Shown: positions 42,893 to 52,625, numbered from the stretch's first letter. The stretch is 64,000 bases of DNA from Bacillaceae bacterium (GCA_017656265.1 JACDOD010000002.1:124001-188000), one strand, 5' to 3'. The notes: generated by a model from the sequence alone, not told the origin. Made by a program: numbers and translations.

Positions 42893-43825
42893 TTATTTTT
42901 CGAATGTTCTTTTTCTGAAACGAAGCTTAGTCTCAAGTTTCAGCAATAATTTTGTATTAGCCAGACTGTATATAACCAGCGCACTCCAGATTAATGAAAA
43001 GGTGACCAGGTGTACGTTTGTAAAAGGTTCATTAAACATAATAACACCGATAAAAAGCATTATGGTTGGCGCAAAATATTGCAGAAAACCGACCATCGAA
43101 AGAGGGATCCGTTTAGCTCCACTGGCAAATAATAAAAGCGGGACAGCTGTCATGACTCCGGACCCGGCCAAAATGAGACCGTCAAAGGATTGGAAGCTGA
43201 ATGCACCCCCGCCGCTCAGGTGAGTTTGTGCCAAGTATAGAAAGGCAACAGGTGTAATGATCAGTGTTTCGATGGTTAAACCGAACATCGCCCCGAGCTG
43301 AACGGTCTTTTTTAATAGTCCGTATAATGCAAAGCTGAGAGCAAGCAAAATAGCAACCCATGGAATCGACCCGAAGTGCATGGTCATATTCAAAACGCCG
43401 ATTCCAGCGAGAATAAAAGCAATAAACTGCCAGTATGAAAGTTTTTCTTTCAACACCAGCATGCCGAGTAATATGCTGACGAGCGGATTGATATAGTATC
43501 CCAGGCTGGCTTCCACCACATGGGCATTGTTTACTGCCCAAATATATGTAACCCAGTTAATGCTGATAATGATCGATGCAAGCGTAATGCCTATAAGTTT
43601 CCTGGAATCTGTTAATATGGACCGGCATTCCTGTAAAAAAGCACGCCATTTTCTCCAAGCGAAAACGACCACCATCATAAATAAAAAAGACCAAACAATG
43701 CGGTGGGCAAGTATTTCCCATGCTGGAACATGTTCTGCCATTTTCCAGTACAGAGGAAGAAATCCCCAGAGAATATAAGCACCTGCAGCGTACAGTACCC
43801 CTAGTTTATAGTCATCGATTTTCAT
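42893..43825 (-). CDS. rarD: RarD-type EamA/DMT permease
   Basis: About 310 residues, ten membrane segments in two EamA repeats. The start KLGVLYAAGAYILWGFLPLYWK and the INWVTYIWAVNNAHVVEASLGYYINPL segment are the RarD hallmarks. Named from chloramphenicol sensitivity, its substrate is not established. ATG 43825 follows GAGAGGGA; the ORF-track start adds 11 residues upstream of that site. Confidence 0.85.
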   Translation of the reverse strand: MKIDDYKLGVLYAAGAYILWGFLPLYWKMAEHVPAWEILAHRIVWSFLFMMVVVFAWRKWRAFLQECRSILTDSRKLIGITLASIIISINWVTYIWAVNNAHVVEASLGYYINPLVSILLGMLVLKEKLSYWQFIAFILAGIGVLNMTMHFGSIPWVAILLALSFALYGLLKKTVQLGAMFGLTIETLIITPVAFLYLAQTHLSGGGAFSFQSFDGLILAGSGVMTAVPLLLFASGAKRIPLSMVGFLQYFAPTIMLFIGVIMFNEPFTNVHLVTFSLIWSALVIYSLANTKLLLKLETKLRFRKRTFEK

Positions 43826-44079
43826 TTTCGTTTCCCTCTCCAGAAAATATATAATCATAGTCTAATGCGTTAATGGAGGAAAAGCAATGAAAATGATTGA
43901 TGAGTTATTCAATTTTTTTGTATGGGTTTGTAACATATCGAATAAATCATAAACTCCTTCAATTTTGTTTTCATGAAGACTGTTTTTGAATGAATTTTAC
44001 TGACCAGCAAAATCTAATTGTAAGCATTCCGGATTTCACTTGTGTTAAAATGAGAAAAAACGATAAAGGAAGGGTCAAA

Positions 44080-45018
44080 ATGGTACGGGTAGTCAACAAT
44101 ATCGCGGAGTTAATCGGTGATACTCCTTTAGTTAAATTAAATCGGATTGTACCTGAAGATGCTGCAGATGTATATGTCAAATTAGAGTTGTTTAATCCAA
44201 GCGGAAGTGTAAAAGATCGGGCAGCATTTAACATGATTATAGAAGCAGAAAAAGCAGGGCTGCTTAAACCTGGTGCGACAATCATTGAACCAACAAGCGG
44301 CAATACCGGAATTGGCCTGGCGATGAACGCTGCAGCCAGAGGCTATAAAGCCATTCTGGTCATGCCTGATAACGCTACAAAAGAGAGGATTAATTTATTA
44401 AAAGCATACGGTGCTGAAGTTGTGCTAACACCTGCATCGAAAAAGATGCCAGGAGCGATTGATAAAGCGCATGAATTAATGAAAGAAATCCCAAACAGCT
44501 TTATGCCGATGCAGTTTGAAAATGCTGCCAACCCAGATGCACATCGGAACACAACTGCGAAAGAAATTATTGAAGCGATGGAACAGCTCGGGAAATCGTT
44601 ATCCGCTTTTGTAGCTACGGCGGGAACAGGCGGCACCATCACAGGAACAGGGGAAGAACTGAAAAAGGTATTTAATGAGATGACTGTACATGTAGCTGAG
44701 CCAGCCGGGTCACCTGTTTTGTCAGGCGGTGAACCGGGCAAGCATAAACTGGTTGGCACTAGCCCGGGCTTTATTCCAGACACGTTAAACCAGGATGTTT
44801 ATGATGAAATTATCCAGGTAACGGACGAAGATGCCTATGATACAACAAGAAGATTAGCACGGGAAGAGGGAATTCTTGTTGGAGCATCTGCCGGAGCCTC
44901 TTGTTTTGCGGCTATTCAGGTGGCTAAGAGAAAATCCCCAGGGGAAGTCATCGTAGCTATTGCTCCAGATACAGGCGAACGTTACTTATCAGGGGACTTA
45001 TTTGATTTCACAAAGTAA
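44080..45018 (+). CDS. cysK: Cysteine synthase A (O-acetylserine sulfhydrylase)
   Basis: 312 residues, standard length for CysK. PLP lysine K45 in NPSGSVKDRAAF, phosphate loop PTSGNTG at 71-77, and the GTGGTITGTG glycine loop near residue 180. It joins O-acetyl-L-serine and sulfide to make cysteine, so it also consumes sulfide handled by the sqr operon. ATG 44080 follows AAAGGAAGGG; an extended -10 (TGTTAAAAT) lies 35 bp upstream. Single-gene unit ending in a terminator. Confidence 0.9.
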   Translation: MVRVVNNIAELIGDTPLVKLNRIVPEDAADVYVKLELFNPSGSVKDRAAFNMIIEAEKAGLLKPGATIIEPTSGNTGIGLAMNAAARGYKAILVMPDNATKERINLLKAYGAEVVLTPASKKMPGAIDKAHELMKEIPNSFMPMQFENAANPDAHRNTTAKEIIEAMEQLGKSLSAFVATAGTGGTITGTGEELKKVFNEMTVHVAEPAGSPVLSGGEPGKHKLVGTSPGFIPDTLNQDVYDEIIQVTDEDAYDTTRRLAREEGILVGASAGASCFAAIQVAKRKSPGEVIVAIAPDTGERYLSGDLFDFTK

Positions 45019-45039
45019 TGGAATGAAGAAATGACATAG

Positions 45040-45080
45040 CAGGGATGACTCAAGACATAGATGAGGCATCCCTGTTTTCC
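45040..45080 (+). terminator. Terminator of cysK
   Basis: Stem CAGGGATG-x-CTCA / TGAG-x-CATCCCTG with a 9-nt loop and TTTTCC tail. Confidence 0.8.
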
Positions 45081-45118
45081 TATTCTGATGAAGAGCTTTT
45101 TCTAAAGGCGGGATCAAG

Positions 45119-46039
45119 TTGAAACATATTTTTACTTATTCTGGAACACATAAATTGATCATGCTGCTCATTGCGGTATTATGGGGGTACGCCTGGGCCC
45201 TGATGAAAATGGCGCTGGATTACATGGGGCCGTTTACTTTTTCAACGCTTCGCTTTGCGACGGGAACATGTACTATGTTGATCGTATTGATGCTGATAAA
45301 AAAAGTCATTCCGCCCAAAAATCTGCTGAAACACTTTATGATTCTCGGAATCTTTCAAACCACTCTTGTATTTTTGCTCGTCATGTTTGGGATGCAATTT
45401 GTGGAGGCTGGTAAATCGTCTGTCCTTCTGTATTCCATGCCAATCTGGAGCGCGGTACTTGCTCAGCTTTTTCTGAAGGAAAAAATCACCAGAATCAAGT
45501 GGCTGGGGATTTTGATAGGAAGTTTTGGCTTAACCTTTATGATTGGCTGGGATTTTCTGTTAGAACAGCATTCGATGAAAATCATCGGAGAGTTGCTCAT
45601 TGTTTTGGCAGCTGTATCCTGGGCCATTTCCAATATCTATTATCAACACGTTTTTCGCGGGGTTGATCAATTGCAGGTGACCGCCTATCAAATGTTATTT
45701 GGAACAATCGGGTTAATGCTCGCAACGTTGATCACAGAGTGGGGGGAACCCGTCCAGGTCACTCCGAATAGTATGTATATTGTTGTTTATACAGGAGTGA
45801 TTGCTTCTGCATTTTGTTTTACTTGCTGGTTTTATCTCTTGAGACGGGTGGACACCGTTACAGTCACTATTTCTTCATTACTCGTTCCTGTCTTTGGGGT
45901 CCTGTTCAGCTGGCTTACTCTGCATGAACCGATTACAACTGAAATAGCCGTAGGAACAGCATTGATCATTTCCGGAATTTTTATGACGAAAAATGGGGAG
46001 TTTCTGAAGAAGTGGATGAAACGGAAATCAACAAGATGA
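45119..46039 (+). CDS. EamA-family (DMT) transporter
   Basis: 306 residues, ten membrane segments in two EamA repeats (LLIAVLWGYAWALMKMALDY at the start; LLIVLAAVSWAISNIYYQHV at the second repeat). TTG start behind AAAGGCGGG. Substrate unknown; such proteins export amino acids or metabolites. Single-gene unit between two terminators. Confidence 0.85.
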   Translation: MKHIFTYSGTHKLIMLLIAVLWGYAWALMKMALDYMGPFTFSTLRFATGTCTMLIVLMLIKKVIPPKNLLKHFMILGIFQTTLVFLLVMFGMQFVEAGKSSVLLYSMPIWSAVLAQLFLKEKITRIKWLGILIGSFGLTFMIGWDFLLEQHSMKIIGELLIVLAAVSWAISNIYYQHVFRGVDQLQVTAYQMLFGTIGLMLATLITEWGEPVQVTPNSMYIVVYTGVIASAFCFTCWFYLLRRVDTVTVTISSLLVPVFGVLFSWLTLHEPITTEIAVGTALIISGIFMTKNGEFLKKWMKRKSTR

Positions 46040-46075
46040 AAAGGGCTGCCCCAATTTTGGAACAGCCCTTTGAAA
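46040..46075. terminator. Bidirectional terminator
   Basis: 9-bp stem AAAGGGCTG / CAGCCCTTT, 14-nt loop, between convergent EamA and AtoE genes. T-tract on both strands is short. Confidence 0.75.
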
Positions 46076-46084
46076 TGTTGAGCT

Positions 46085-47407
46085 TTAGAATATCACTAAT
46101 CCCAATGCTATAATCACACCAGTAATAAATAAGTTAATCAAACAGAATCCCATGATATCCTTCGCTTTTAACCCTGCAATTGCCAGTGCCGGCAGTGCCC
46201 AGAACGGCTGAATCAGGTTCGTCCAGGCATCTCCCCAGGCAACAGCCATCGCAGTCTTGGCAGGATCTACACCCAGAGCAGCCCCAGCCTGCAGCATAAC
46301 TGGTGCCTGAACAGCCCACTGACCTCCTCCAGAAGGAACGAAGAAGTTAATCAGACCTGCACTCAGGAAGGTGAAGAGCGGGTAAGTTACCTCATTCGAG
46401 AAGGATACGAACCATTCAGCAATGGCAGCCGCCAGTCCGGAGTCAATCATCATCCCCATGATTCCGGCATAAAACGGAAACTGAATAATAATTCCGCCGG
46501 CTCCTTTTACGGCATTCCGTACAGCATTAAGGAAATACTTTGGCCTGAAGTGGAACAGGATTCCCAGGAACAGGAAGATAAAGTTCACGATATTTAGATT
46601 AAGCTGACCGCCATTGAAGTAGAAATAGCCTATAACAAATGCTGGTCCAATAAGAAGGCCAAAAAGGACAGAAATCAGCCAACTGTTTTCCAGACGTTCT
46701 GCGGGAGTCATTTCAGATTTTGGCTTTTCTTCTACATCATTTTCCTCTTTTAACTTTTCAGGGTCGACAGCTACTGCCTCATCCTTGTTAAACATCATTC
46801 GGTTGACAATAGGAAGGACGATGAACATCGCTGCTACGATGATTAGATTAAAAGGTGCAAAAATTGTTTCACTGGCGGGAATGATCCCAATTAAATCTTC
46901 TGTAAAGTGCCCTTCTGTTGCGATGGTTAACGGAACAGAACCGGCAAGACCCCCATGCCAGACAATGAATCCAGAATAGGCACTGGCGATTAATAGACGG
47001 TAGTCAACCCCTTTGATCTGACGTGCAAGCTCCTTTGCGAATAGAGCACCAATTACCAGGCCAAATCCCCAGTTGATCCAGCTGGCAATCAAGGAAACAA
47101 TCGTAACATTTACAACAGCGCCTGCTGGTGAGGAAGAAAGTTTTGCAAGCCCGCTCAGTACATATGTAAATACCCTGCTGCTTGCCAAAACATGCCCGGT
47201 TACAAGAATCAGAACCATTTGCATGGCAAAGGTGAGAAGGTTCCAGAAGTTGTCTCCCCACATCATGAGCAGATCACCAGGTGCTGTAGGTGTAATGATA
47301 AGTCCCATCAGATAGACAACAATAGTCAAAATTAACACAAATAAATAAGGATCGGGCAAATAGCGCTCCATTAAATTGTTCGACCATGAAGTTAAACGAT
47401 TGAACAT
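46085..47407 (-). CDS. Short-chain fatty acid transporter, AtoE family
   Basis: 440 residues, about ten to twelve membrane segments. The N terminus NLMERYLPDPYLFVLILTIVVY and the motifs WGDNFWNLLTFAMQM and NFFVPSGGGQWAVQAPVM are characteristic of the AtoE/short-chain fatty acid uptake family (TIGR00366 type). It should import acetoacetate or short fatty acids. GGAGGAGAA precedes the start. A long intergenic region separates it from the divergent lhgO gene. Confidence 0.85.
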   Translation of the reverse strand: MFNRLTSWSNNLMERYLPDPYLFVLILTIVVYLMGLIITPTAPGDLLMMWGDNFWNLLTFAMQMVLILVTGHVLASSRVFTYVLSGLAKLSSSPAGAVVNVTIVSLIASWINWGFGLVIGALFAKELARQIKGVDYRLLIASAYSGFIVWHGGLAGSVPLTIATEGHFTEDLIGIIPASETIFAPFNLIIVAAMFIVLPIVNRMMFNKDEAVAVDPEKLKEENDVEEKPKSEMTPAERLENSWLISVLFGLLIGPAFVIGYFYFNGGQLNLNIVNFIFLFLGILFHFRPKYFLNAVRNAVKGAGGIIIQFPFYAGIMGMMIDSGLAAAIAEWFVSFSNEVTYPLFTFLSAGLINFFVPSGGGQWAVQAPVMLQAGAALGVDPAKTAMAVAWGDAWTNLIQPFWALPALAIAGLKAKDIMGFCLINLFITGVIIALGLVIF

Positions 47408-48071
47408 AATTTTCTCCTCCCCTAATTGATCTTGCTATGTAAGTAAACCAAAAGGCTTGCAGGACAAAAAAGAAATCATCCTCCTTTCTCTACGAATCTA
47501 ATGAAACGTCTATCATTTCCCGGGTATAGAAAAGCGGGATCATCATAGACGTGAGGAAACCTTTTAACGTGTGTAAATTGTACGATAAAGCAAGGGTTAC
47601 TCTAGCCTATTCATCAAATGGATTAGCTATTACCTTTGAAGCAGAGCAATCATGATTAAAATTCTATGAAATCGCTTACATAATCGAGGATAAAAAAAGA
47701 ATAATTGATAATATTAAAATAACATCAATATTCTGAAATTTAAAGGATATATCGACAAAAATAGAAATAATTCTCAATATTTTTGTGTGGAGAATGACAA
47801 GACAACTGGTACTTTGCTTGTAATCACCCATGCTTTACCTTGAATATAAATTCAGTTTTTGCAGGATTTGATCTTTTCTTGTTTAAAGCACTTATTTCAT
47901 TAATACATATTAAAAAACATGGTAAAGGCAGTCTTATCATTTGCTTTTTCAACCCCAAGTCTATTCAAATATTTGAAGGTTAACTGTATAACATATGAAA
48001 CTATTCATCTATACACCAATATGCTAAAATTTGGGATAAACTACTTACTTTTCATTTGGGGTGAGGATGTC
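47408..48071. other. Intergenic region between AtoE and LhgO genes
   Basis: About 660 bp, AT-rich, holding the divergent promoters. The ORF-track start of lhgO at 47919 lies here but lacks a ribosome binding site and the added 51 residues do not look like family sequence. I see no convincing ORF, hairpin or riboswitch. A stretch near 47770-47795 weakly resembles a Fur box (TTGAGAATTATTTCTA on the reverse strand), too weak to call. Confidence 0.4.
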
Positions 48072-49268
48072 ATGTACGATTATGTGATTATAGGGGCGGG
48101 GATTGTCGGACTTTCTGTAGGGAGAACCATTTCACAGCAACATCCGGATGCCCGGATCCTAATACTAGAGAAAGAAGATGGGCTGGCCAGGCATCAAACA
48201 GGGCGAAACAGCGGTGTGATTCACTCCGGGATTTACTACAAGCCCGGCAGCTTAAAAGCAAGGCTTGCCAAGAAGGGTAATGAAGAAATTATATCTTTTT
48301 GCAGGGAAAAGGGCATTACATATAAAGTATCCGGAAAAGTAATTGTAGCAACAAAAGAAGATGAATTACCTCTGCTGGAAAATTTGTATCAGCGGGGGCT
48401 GGAAAACGGCTTATCGCTGCAAAAGCTGTCAAAAGAAGAATTAGAGGAAAAAGAACCGCATGTACAGGGGCTGCAGGCGATTTATGTTCCGAGTACGGGA
48501 ATTGTGGATTTTAAGGAAGTAGCGGAAGCATTTTTGCAGGAGATTCAGAATCAGGGCGGAGAGATTACCTATCATGCGGAAGTTACTGGGATCCAATCCT
48601 ACGATGATCGGGTGGTAATTGAAACGACAAAGAGAAAAATTTCGTCAAAATATATGGTGAACTGTGCAGGTCTTTACAGTGACCGAATTGCTGAGTTGGC
48701 CGGGGTTAAAACGGAATTGCGGATTGTTCCATTTCGTGGTGAATATTATGAAATAGCTACGGAAAAGAGAGACCTGGTCTCCGGCCTGGTGTACCCTGTT
48801 CCAAATCCTGAATTTCCGTTTTTGGGGGTGCACTTTACTCGAAAGCTCGATGGCCGGGTTCTGATTGGACCTAATGCAGTGCTGAGTTTTAAGCGAGAAG
48901 GGTATACGAAAAGTGATTTTGATTTAAAAGATGTGCTGAATACCATTTCTTATTCTGGGGTCTGGAAACTGGGCGTGAGACATCTGAAAGAAGGGGTGAA
49001 GGAAATGGCCCGTTCTTTCAGTAAAGAACTGTTTTTGCGGGAGGTGCGGCGATTTTATCCTCAGATCACAGGAGATGACCTAATTCCAGCGAAAGCAGGT
49101 GTACGAGCGCAGGCGCTGGATCGAGACGGGAATTTAATTGATGATTTCAAAATCATCCAGGAAAAAAATATGGTTCATGTCTTGAATGCCCCATCTCCTG
49201 CCGCAACGGCATCTATTGAAATTGGGAGAGAAATTGCTCATTATATCAAGGGGCTTCATGAGTTGTAA
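48072..49268 (+). CDS. lhgO: L-2-hydroxyglutarate oxidase
   Basis: 398 residues. N-terminal FAD-binding motif YVIIGAGIVGLSVGRTI, then RHQTGRNSGVIHSGIYYKPGS, the signature of the L-2-hydroxyglutarate dehydrogenase/oxidase group in the DAO superfamily. It converts L-2-hydroxyglutarate to 2-oxoglutarate at the membrane. ATG 48072 is chosen because GGTGAGG precedes it. The lipoprotein gene follows by 27 bp. Confidence 0.9.
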   Translation: MYDYVIIGAGIVGLSVGRTISQQHPDARILILEKEDGLARHQTGRNSGVIHSGIYYKPGSLKARLAKKGNEEIISFCREKGITYKVSGKVIVATKEDELPLLENLYQRGLENGLSLQKLSKEELEEKEPHVQGLQAIYVPSTGIVDFKEVAEAFLQEIQNQGGEITYHAEVTGIQSYDDRVVIETTKRKISSKYMVNCAGLYSDRIAELAGVKTELRIVPFRGEYYEIATEKRDLVSGLVYPVPNPEFPFLGVHFTRKLDGRVLIGPNAVLSFKREGYTKSDFDLKDVLNTISYSGVWKLGVRHLKEGVKEMARSFSKELFLREVRRFYPQITGDDLIPAKAGVRAQALDRDGNLIDDFKIIQEKNMVHVLNAPSPAATASIEIGREIAHYIKGLHEL

Positions 49269-49295
49269 CCATGGAGGAACCTGGGGGGAAGCAAA

Positions 49296-49838
49296 GTGAA
49301 AAAACGTTATTGGTTCTTATTTTTATTTAGCCTGTCCATTGTTTTAATGGGCTGTACAGAAAGATCTGGTTTAGAAAATGAAGATATAGAAAAGGACATG
49401 GCTGACTGGGAACTTGATCAGACTTTTGAACATGATCACCATACGTTTATTGGAGAAGCCGGGAGAATAGGCTTAACAAACTTCTCGGATCAACCCGTTC
49501 ATTTTCAGGCAAACAAAAAAGAACTATTCTTCTGGAGATTTTATGGGGAACCAGGAGCCTTTGAGGATGCTCTGGGCGTACTGGAAGACCCGGAAAGGGA
49601 TTACGGAGACCGCTTTAAAATTGAAGGGATTCATAAGGAGACAGGTAAAAAAATTAATTTGCTGAAAGGTCTGGACGAAATTTATGTTGTGCCGTTTCAT
49701 AGCCCCAATGATGTGAATGGGGTAAGCACGGGCATTCAGATTCAGGAGTCTATGGTGCTTCCGGAGAAAGGTACATGGAAGCTGGCGGTATATTTTGATG
49801 GGAGATATTTTGATCACGTTACAATTGATGTTAATTAG
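49296..49838 (+). CDS. Predicted lipoprotein of unknown function
   Basis: 180 residues; GTG start behind GGGGGGA. A lipoprotein signal (FLFLFSLSIVLMGC) puts the lipidated cysteine at about residue 20. The rest is soluble with beta-rich character (HHTFIGEAGRIGLTNFSDQ, WKLAVYFDGRYFDHVTIDVN), perhaps an immunoglobulin-like fold. Probably in an operon with lhgO. I do not recognise a named family. Confidence 0.75.
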   Translation: MKKRYWFLFLFSLSIVLMGCTERSGLENEDIEKDMADWELDQTFEHDHHTFIGEAGRIGLTNFSDQPVHFQANKKELFFWRFYGEPGAFEDALGVLEDPERDYGDRFKIEGIHKETGKKINLLKGLDEIYVVPFHSPNDVNGVSTGIQIQESMVLPEKGTWKLAVYFDGRYFDHVTIDVN

Positions 49839-49865
49839 ATAAAATTTTAGGTGGCTTTCATCAGG

Positions 49866-49898
49866 TGCTTGAGAAATTCTTTTTCTCAAGCATTTTTT
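49866..49898 (+). terminator. Rho-independent terminator
   Basis: 11-bp perfect stem TGCTTGAGAAA / TTTCTCAAGCA with a 5-nt loop and six T residues. Confidence 0.9.
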
Positions 49899-50003
49899 GG
49901 TGTTTAATTTTATGTTTAGACTTTGAATAAAATACAGTTGACTAGTGCATACATATGCGATATATTTCTGATAAGTCAAAAATTTAACGGAGTGATTTGA
50001 TCA

Positions 50004-50669
50004 ATGCCAATTCCAAAGGATTATTCCTCACCTGTACGAATGTCAGCTAAAGAAAGAGCATTTAATCAATTGCAAAAATGGATTATTGACGGGACTCTGG
50101 AACCTGGTGAAAAGCTTTTTGATAAAGAACTGGCTGAGGCCCTTGGCATAAGTCGCACCCCCATAAGAGAGGCTCTGCAGCTGTTGGAATATCAAGGTTT
50201 TATTGAGATGTTTCCAGGTAAAGAAACAAAAGTGAAGGATATTCAAAAGGAAGATGTATTAAAAATCTATCCGCCTCTTGCTTCCTTACAGTCTTTGTCC
50301 GCAGAAATAACTGCTAAAATTATTACAAAAGAAGAGATCGAAAAGCTTATTGAAATTAACAATCTTTATAGGGAAGCCATTGAATCTAATCAGCCATTTA
50401 AGGCAATGGAATATGATGAAGACTTCCATAATGTGATTATCGAAAACGCAAACAACCAATATATTATGGATTTTACCTCAACTTTACAGCTTCATATTCG
50501 ACGCTTTAAATACGTGTTCCTTAAAGAAAGGATAACACTCAAGAAAGACTCTGTCGTAGAACATGAAAAAATCATCGATGCATTTTATAAACGTGATACC
50601 GGGATTGCAGCAGCCATTATGAAGAAAAATTGGATTCGTCCTATGGAAGAGGTCTACCGTTTGCTTTAA
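50004..50669 (+). CDS. GntR-family regulator, FCD (FadR) subfamily
   Basis: 221 residues. Winged helix near the N terminus (LAEALGISRTPIREALQLLEYQGFIE), then an all-helical FCD domain with likely metal-binding residues (DEDFHNVII, LHIRRFKYVF, EHEKIIDAF). It probably controls the two downstream genes (DUF2000 protein and EamA transporter, all within 30-bp gaps) in response to a small organic acid or amino acid. Confidence 0.85.
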   Translation: MPIPKDYSSPVRMSAKERAFNQLQKWIIDGTLEPGEKLFDKELAEALGISRTPIREALQLLEYQGFIEMFPGKETKVKDIQKEDVLKIYPPLASLQSLSAEITAKIITKEEIEKLIEINNLYREAIESNQPFKAMEYDEDFHNVIIENANNQYIMDFTSTLQLHIRRFKYVFLKERITLKKDSVVEHEKIIDAFYKRDTGIAAAIMKKNWIRPMEEVYRLL

Positions 50670-50693
50670 GTAAAGACGAGGGGAGCTTTTATT

Positions 50694-51101
50694 ATGTTAG
50701 CAACCAAAATTGCCGTGATGCTGCGAGATGATCTTGAAGTCTGGCAAAAGCTGAATGTTACAGCTTTTACAGTGAGCGGGATAGCTGGAACAGACCGAAA
50801 AGTTGTTGGTGAAGAATACGTGGACCAGTCAGGAAATCGATATTTGCCAATGTTTAAGCAGCCTGTGTTGGTTTTTGCTGGAGATCCCAAGGATATCAAA
50901 AAAGTATATGATCGTGCTCTCAGGCGCAAGGTGAATTTTTCCATATTTACAGAAGATTTATTTCGAACCAATAATGATGAAGACAATCGAAATGCTGTTC
51001 GTTCCCGTACATCAGAGGAGTTAGAAATTGTAGGATTGGCTATGAGAGATGATAAGAAGGTGATCGATAAAATTTTTAGAGGGATTTCTCTGCATCAATA
51101 A
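50694..51101 (+). CDS. DUF2000 family protein
   Basis: 135 residues, soluble. The start KIAVMLRDDLEVWQKLNVTAFTVSGI and the pattern of alternating strands fit the DUF2000 family (peptidyl-tRNA hydrolase-like fold), function unknown. It lies 24 bp after the GntR gene and 28 bp before the transporter, so it is one transcript. ATG follows GAGGGGAG. Confidence 0.75.
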   Translation: MLATKIAVMLRDDLEVWQKLNVTAFTVSGIAGTDRKVVGEEYVDQSGNRYLPMFKQPVLVFAGDPKDIKKVYDRALRRKVNFSIFTEDLFRTNNDEDNRNAVRSRTSEELEIVGLAMRDDKKVIDKIFRGISLHQ

Positions 51102-51129
51102 GTTAATAAAGAATCTAGGAGATGTACAG

Positions 51130-52056
51130 ATGGAAAAAAATAATCAAATAAATGGAATCTATTTTTGGATGCTGTTTGTTCCCCTATTCTGGGGTGGAGC
51201 ATTTGGTGCTGCCGGTCATGTGGTTACAGAAATTTCTCCATTTATTGCAGCGGCATTAAGGTTTGGGGCTGCCAGTATCATCTTACTGGGGATAGTTTGG
51301 CTGCGTTCGGAATGGAAGACGTCTGTTATTAAGAATCATTGGCGAGGACTTGCTCTGATGGCACTGACTGGAATTTTTGGCTACAATGCTTTTTTCTTTG
51401 CAGCACTGGAACATACATCTGCTATCAATGGTTCTTTGATAATGGCGACGACCCCGGTGTTTGTGACAGCAGGTGCCGTGTTATTTTTAAAAGAAACATG
51501 GAGCCGGCAATTAGGCATCGGGCTTTTTTTATCCCTTACAGGAGTTTTCCTAGTCATCATCAAAGGGTCGATTCAGGTACTTAGTTCACTCTCCTTTAAC
51601 ACGGGGGATCTATTGTTTGTGGCTGGGCTGATTTGCTGGGTTGTCCATGGTCTAATAGGCAAGAAAGTCATGACTGGCGTTTCTCCTCTTTTTACAACAA
51701 CGGTAACGATGACATCAGGATCCCTAATGCTATTGATTGTGTCATTTTATACAGGTGAATGGGAAAGAGTACTTCAAATGTCGGGACAGTCAGTGATCGA
51801 GATGATTTTCATGATTATTTGTTCAACAGTGATCGCGTTCTTTTTATGGAATAAAGGCATACATGAGATTGGGGCCAGCAAATCCAGCATGTATATGAAT
51901 TTAGTCCCAATTAATGCGGCCTGGATTGCAGTAGCCTTTTATGGATCAAAGATGACCCTTGTGCAGGTTATTGGAATGGCGATGGTGATTTTGGGCGTTT
52001 ACATTGCTACTAAAAAAACAAAAACAGGTGTTCTCTTTCAAAAAAAAGCAGGGTGA
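51130..52056 (+). CDS. EamA-family (DMT) transporter
   Basis: 308 residues, ten membrane segments. Repeat 1 begins WMLFVPLFWGGAFGAAGHVV; repeat 2 has GDLLFVAGLICWVVHGLIGKK; the late motif SKSSMYMNLVPINAAWIA is typical of EamA exporters. Last gene of the GntR operon; likely exports the compound sensed by the regulator. Ends before a very strong terminator. Confidence 0.85.
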   Translation: MEKNNQINGIYFWMLFVPLFWGGAFGAAGHVVTEISPFIAAALRFGAASIILLGIVWLRSEWKTSVIKNHWRGLALMALTGIFGYNAFFFAALEHTSAINGSLIMATTPVFVTAGAVLFLKETWSRQLGIGLFLSLTGVFLVIIKGSIQVLSSLSFNTGDLLFVAGLICWVVHGLIGKKVMTGVSPLFTTTVTMTSGSLMLLIVSFYTGEWERVLQMSGQSVIEMIFMIICSTVIAFFLWNKGIHEIGASKSSMYMNLVPINAAWIAVAFYGSKMTLVQVIGMAMVILGVYIATKKTKTGVLFQKKAG

Positions 52057-52097
52057 ATATTAGAAAATAGGTGTATCAACATAGATATTAACACAAA

Positions 52098-52133
52098 ACC
52101 CCGTTCCATTATTGACGCACAATGGAACGGGGT
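52098..52133. terminator. Strong bidirectional terminator
   Basis: 13-bp perfect stem ACCCCGTTCCATT / AATGGAACGGGGT with a 10-nt loop; A-rich upstream. It separates the EamA operon from leftward genes. Confidence 0.85.
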
Positions 52134-52144
52134 GAAATATTATT

Positions 52145-52267
52145 TTATAACTTTTTCTGATGGAACAGATCTACAAAAGCCTGGAAAATTTCAATACCCT
52201 GATAGGACAAAAATGTAACAGCTGTAAATGAAAAAAGCCCGATAAAAATTAAGCGCATCCACATCAT
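52145..52267 (-). CDS. 40-residue single-pass membrane protein
   Basis: Not in the ORF track. ATG behind AAAGGAGG encodes MMWMRLIFIGLFSFTAVTFL and then SYQGIEIFQAFVDLFHQKKL. It has one membrane helix and a C-terminal amphipathic helix. It follows the 110-residue membrane protein gene by 25 bp, so the two are probably cotranscribed. No family recognised; the size and form are those of small bacterial membrane regulators or type I toxin-like peptides. Confidence 0.6.
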   Translation of the reverse strand: MMWMRLIFIGLFSFTAVTFLSYQGIEIFQAFVDLFHQKKL

Positions 52268-52292
52268 TTTCACAAACCTCCTTTTGTAAATT

Positions 52293-52625
52293 TTATCTGA
52301 TCAGAGGTTTATGAATGATGAGATAGTTCGACTGGTAAAAAACAGGGCTAAGTTTCATTAATAAGCGGGAAATTGGTTCATAATTTTTCTGGATAATACC
52401 CGTATTAAACAGGGTTAGAATTCCCAGTACTAATGTGATTCCTAAAAGGGATTTAAGATTTTTATCCTGTTCAACTGGTGCAGGATCATCTTTCCCAGTT
52501 TGTTCTAGATTGTCAACTGTAAACATGATTGGAGTGTACTCATGCTTACTGTGATCGGATACTAAATAAAAAGGCAGGGATGCTATTATCACCGGCAAAA
52601 CCATTAGAGCCAACAACTTTTTCAT
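52293..52625 (-). CDS. Small two-helix membrane protein of unknown function
   Basis: About 110 residues. A signal-like first helix (LLALMVLPVIIASLPFYLVS), a soluble stretch (about residues 25-55, EYTPIMFTVDNLEQTGKDD), a second helix (LLGITLVLGILTLFNTG), then a basic tail. ATG 52625 is chosen over the ORF-track start, which adds 14 residues. The next gene on the strand is the 40-residue membrane peptide. I do not recognise a family. Confidence 0.6.
   Translation of the reverse strand: MKKLLALMVLPVIIASLPFYLVSDHSKHEYTPIMFTVDNLEQTGKDDPAPVEQDKNLKSLLGITLVLGILTLFNTGIIQKNYEPISRLLMKLSPVFYQSNYLIIHKPLIR

Noticed and set aside
47765-47800. Fur-box-like sequence between AtoE and LhgO genes
   Set aside because: Only about 11 of 14 specific positions fit, in an AT-rich region where such matches arise by chance.
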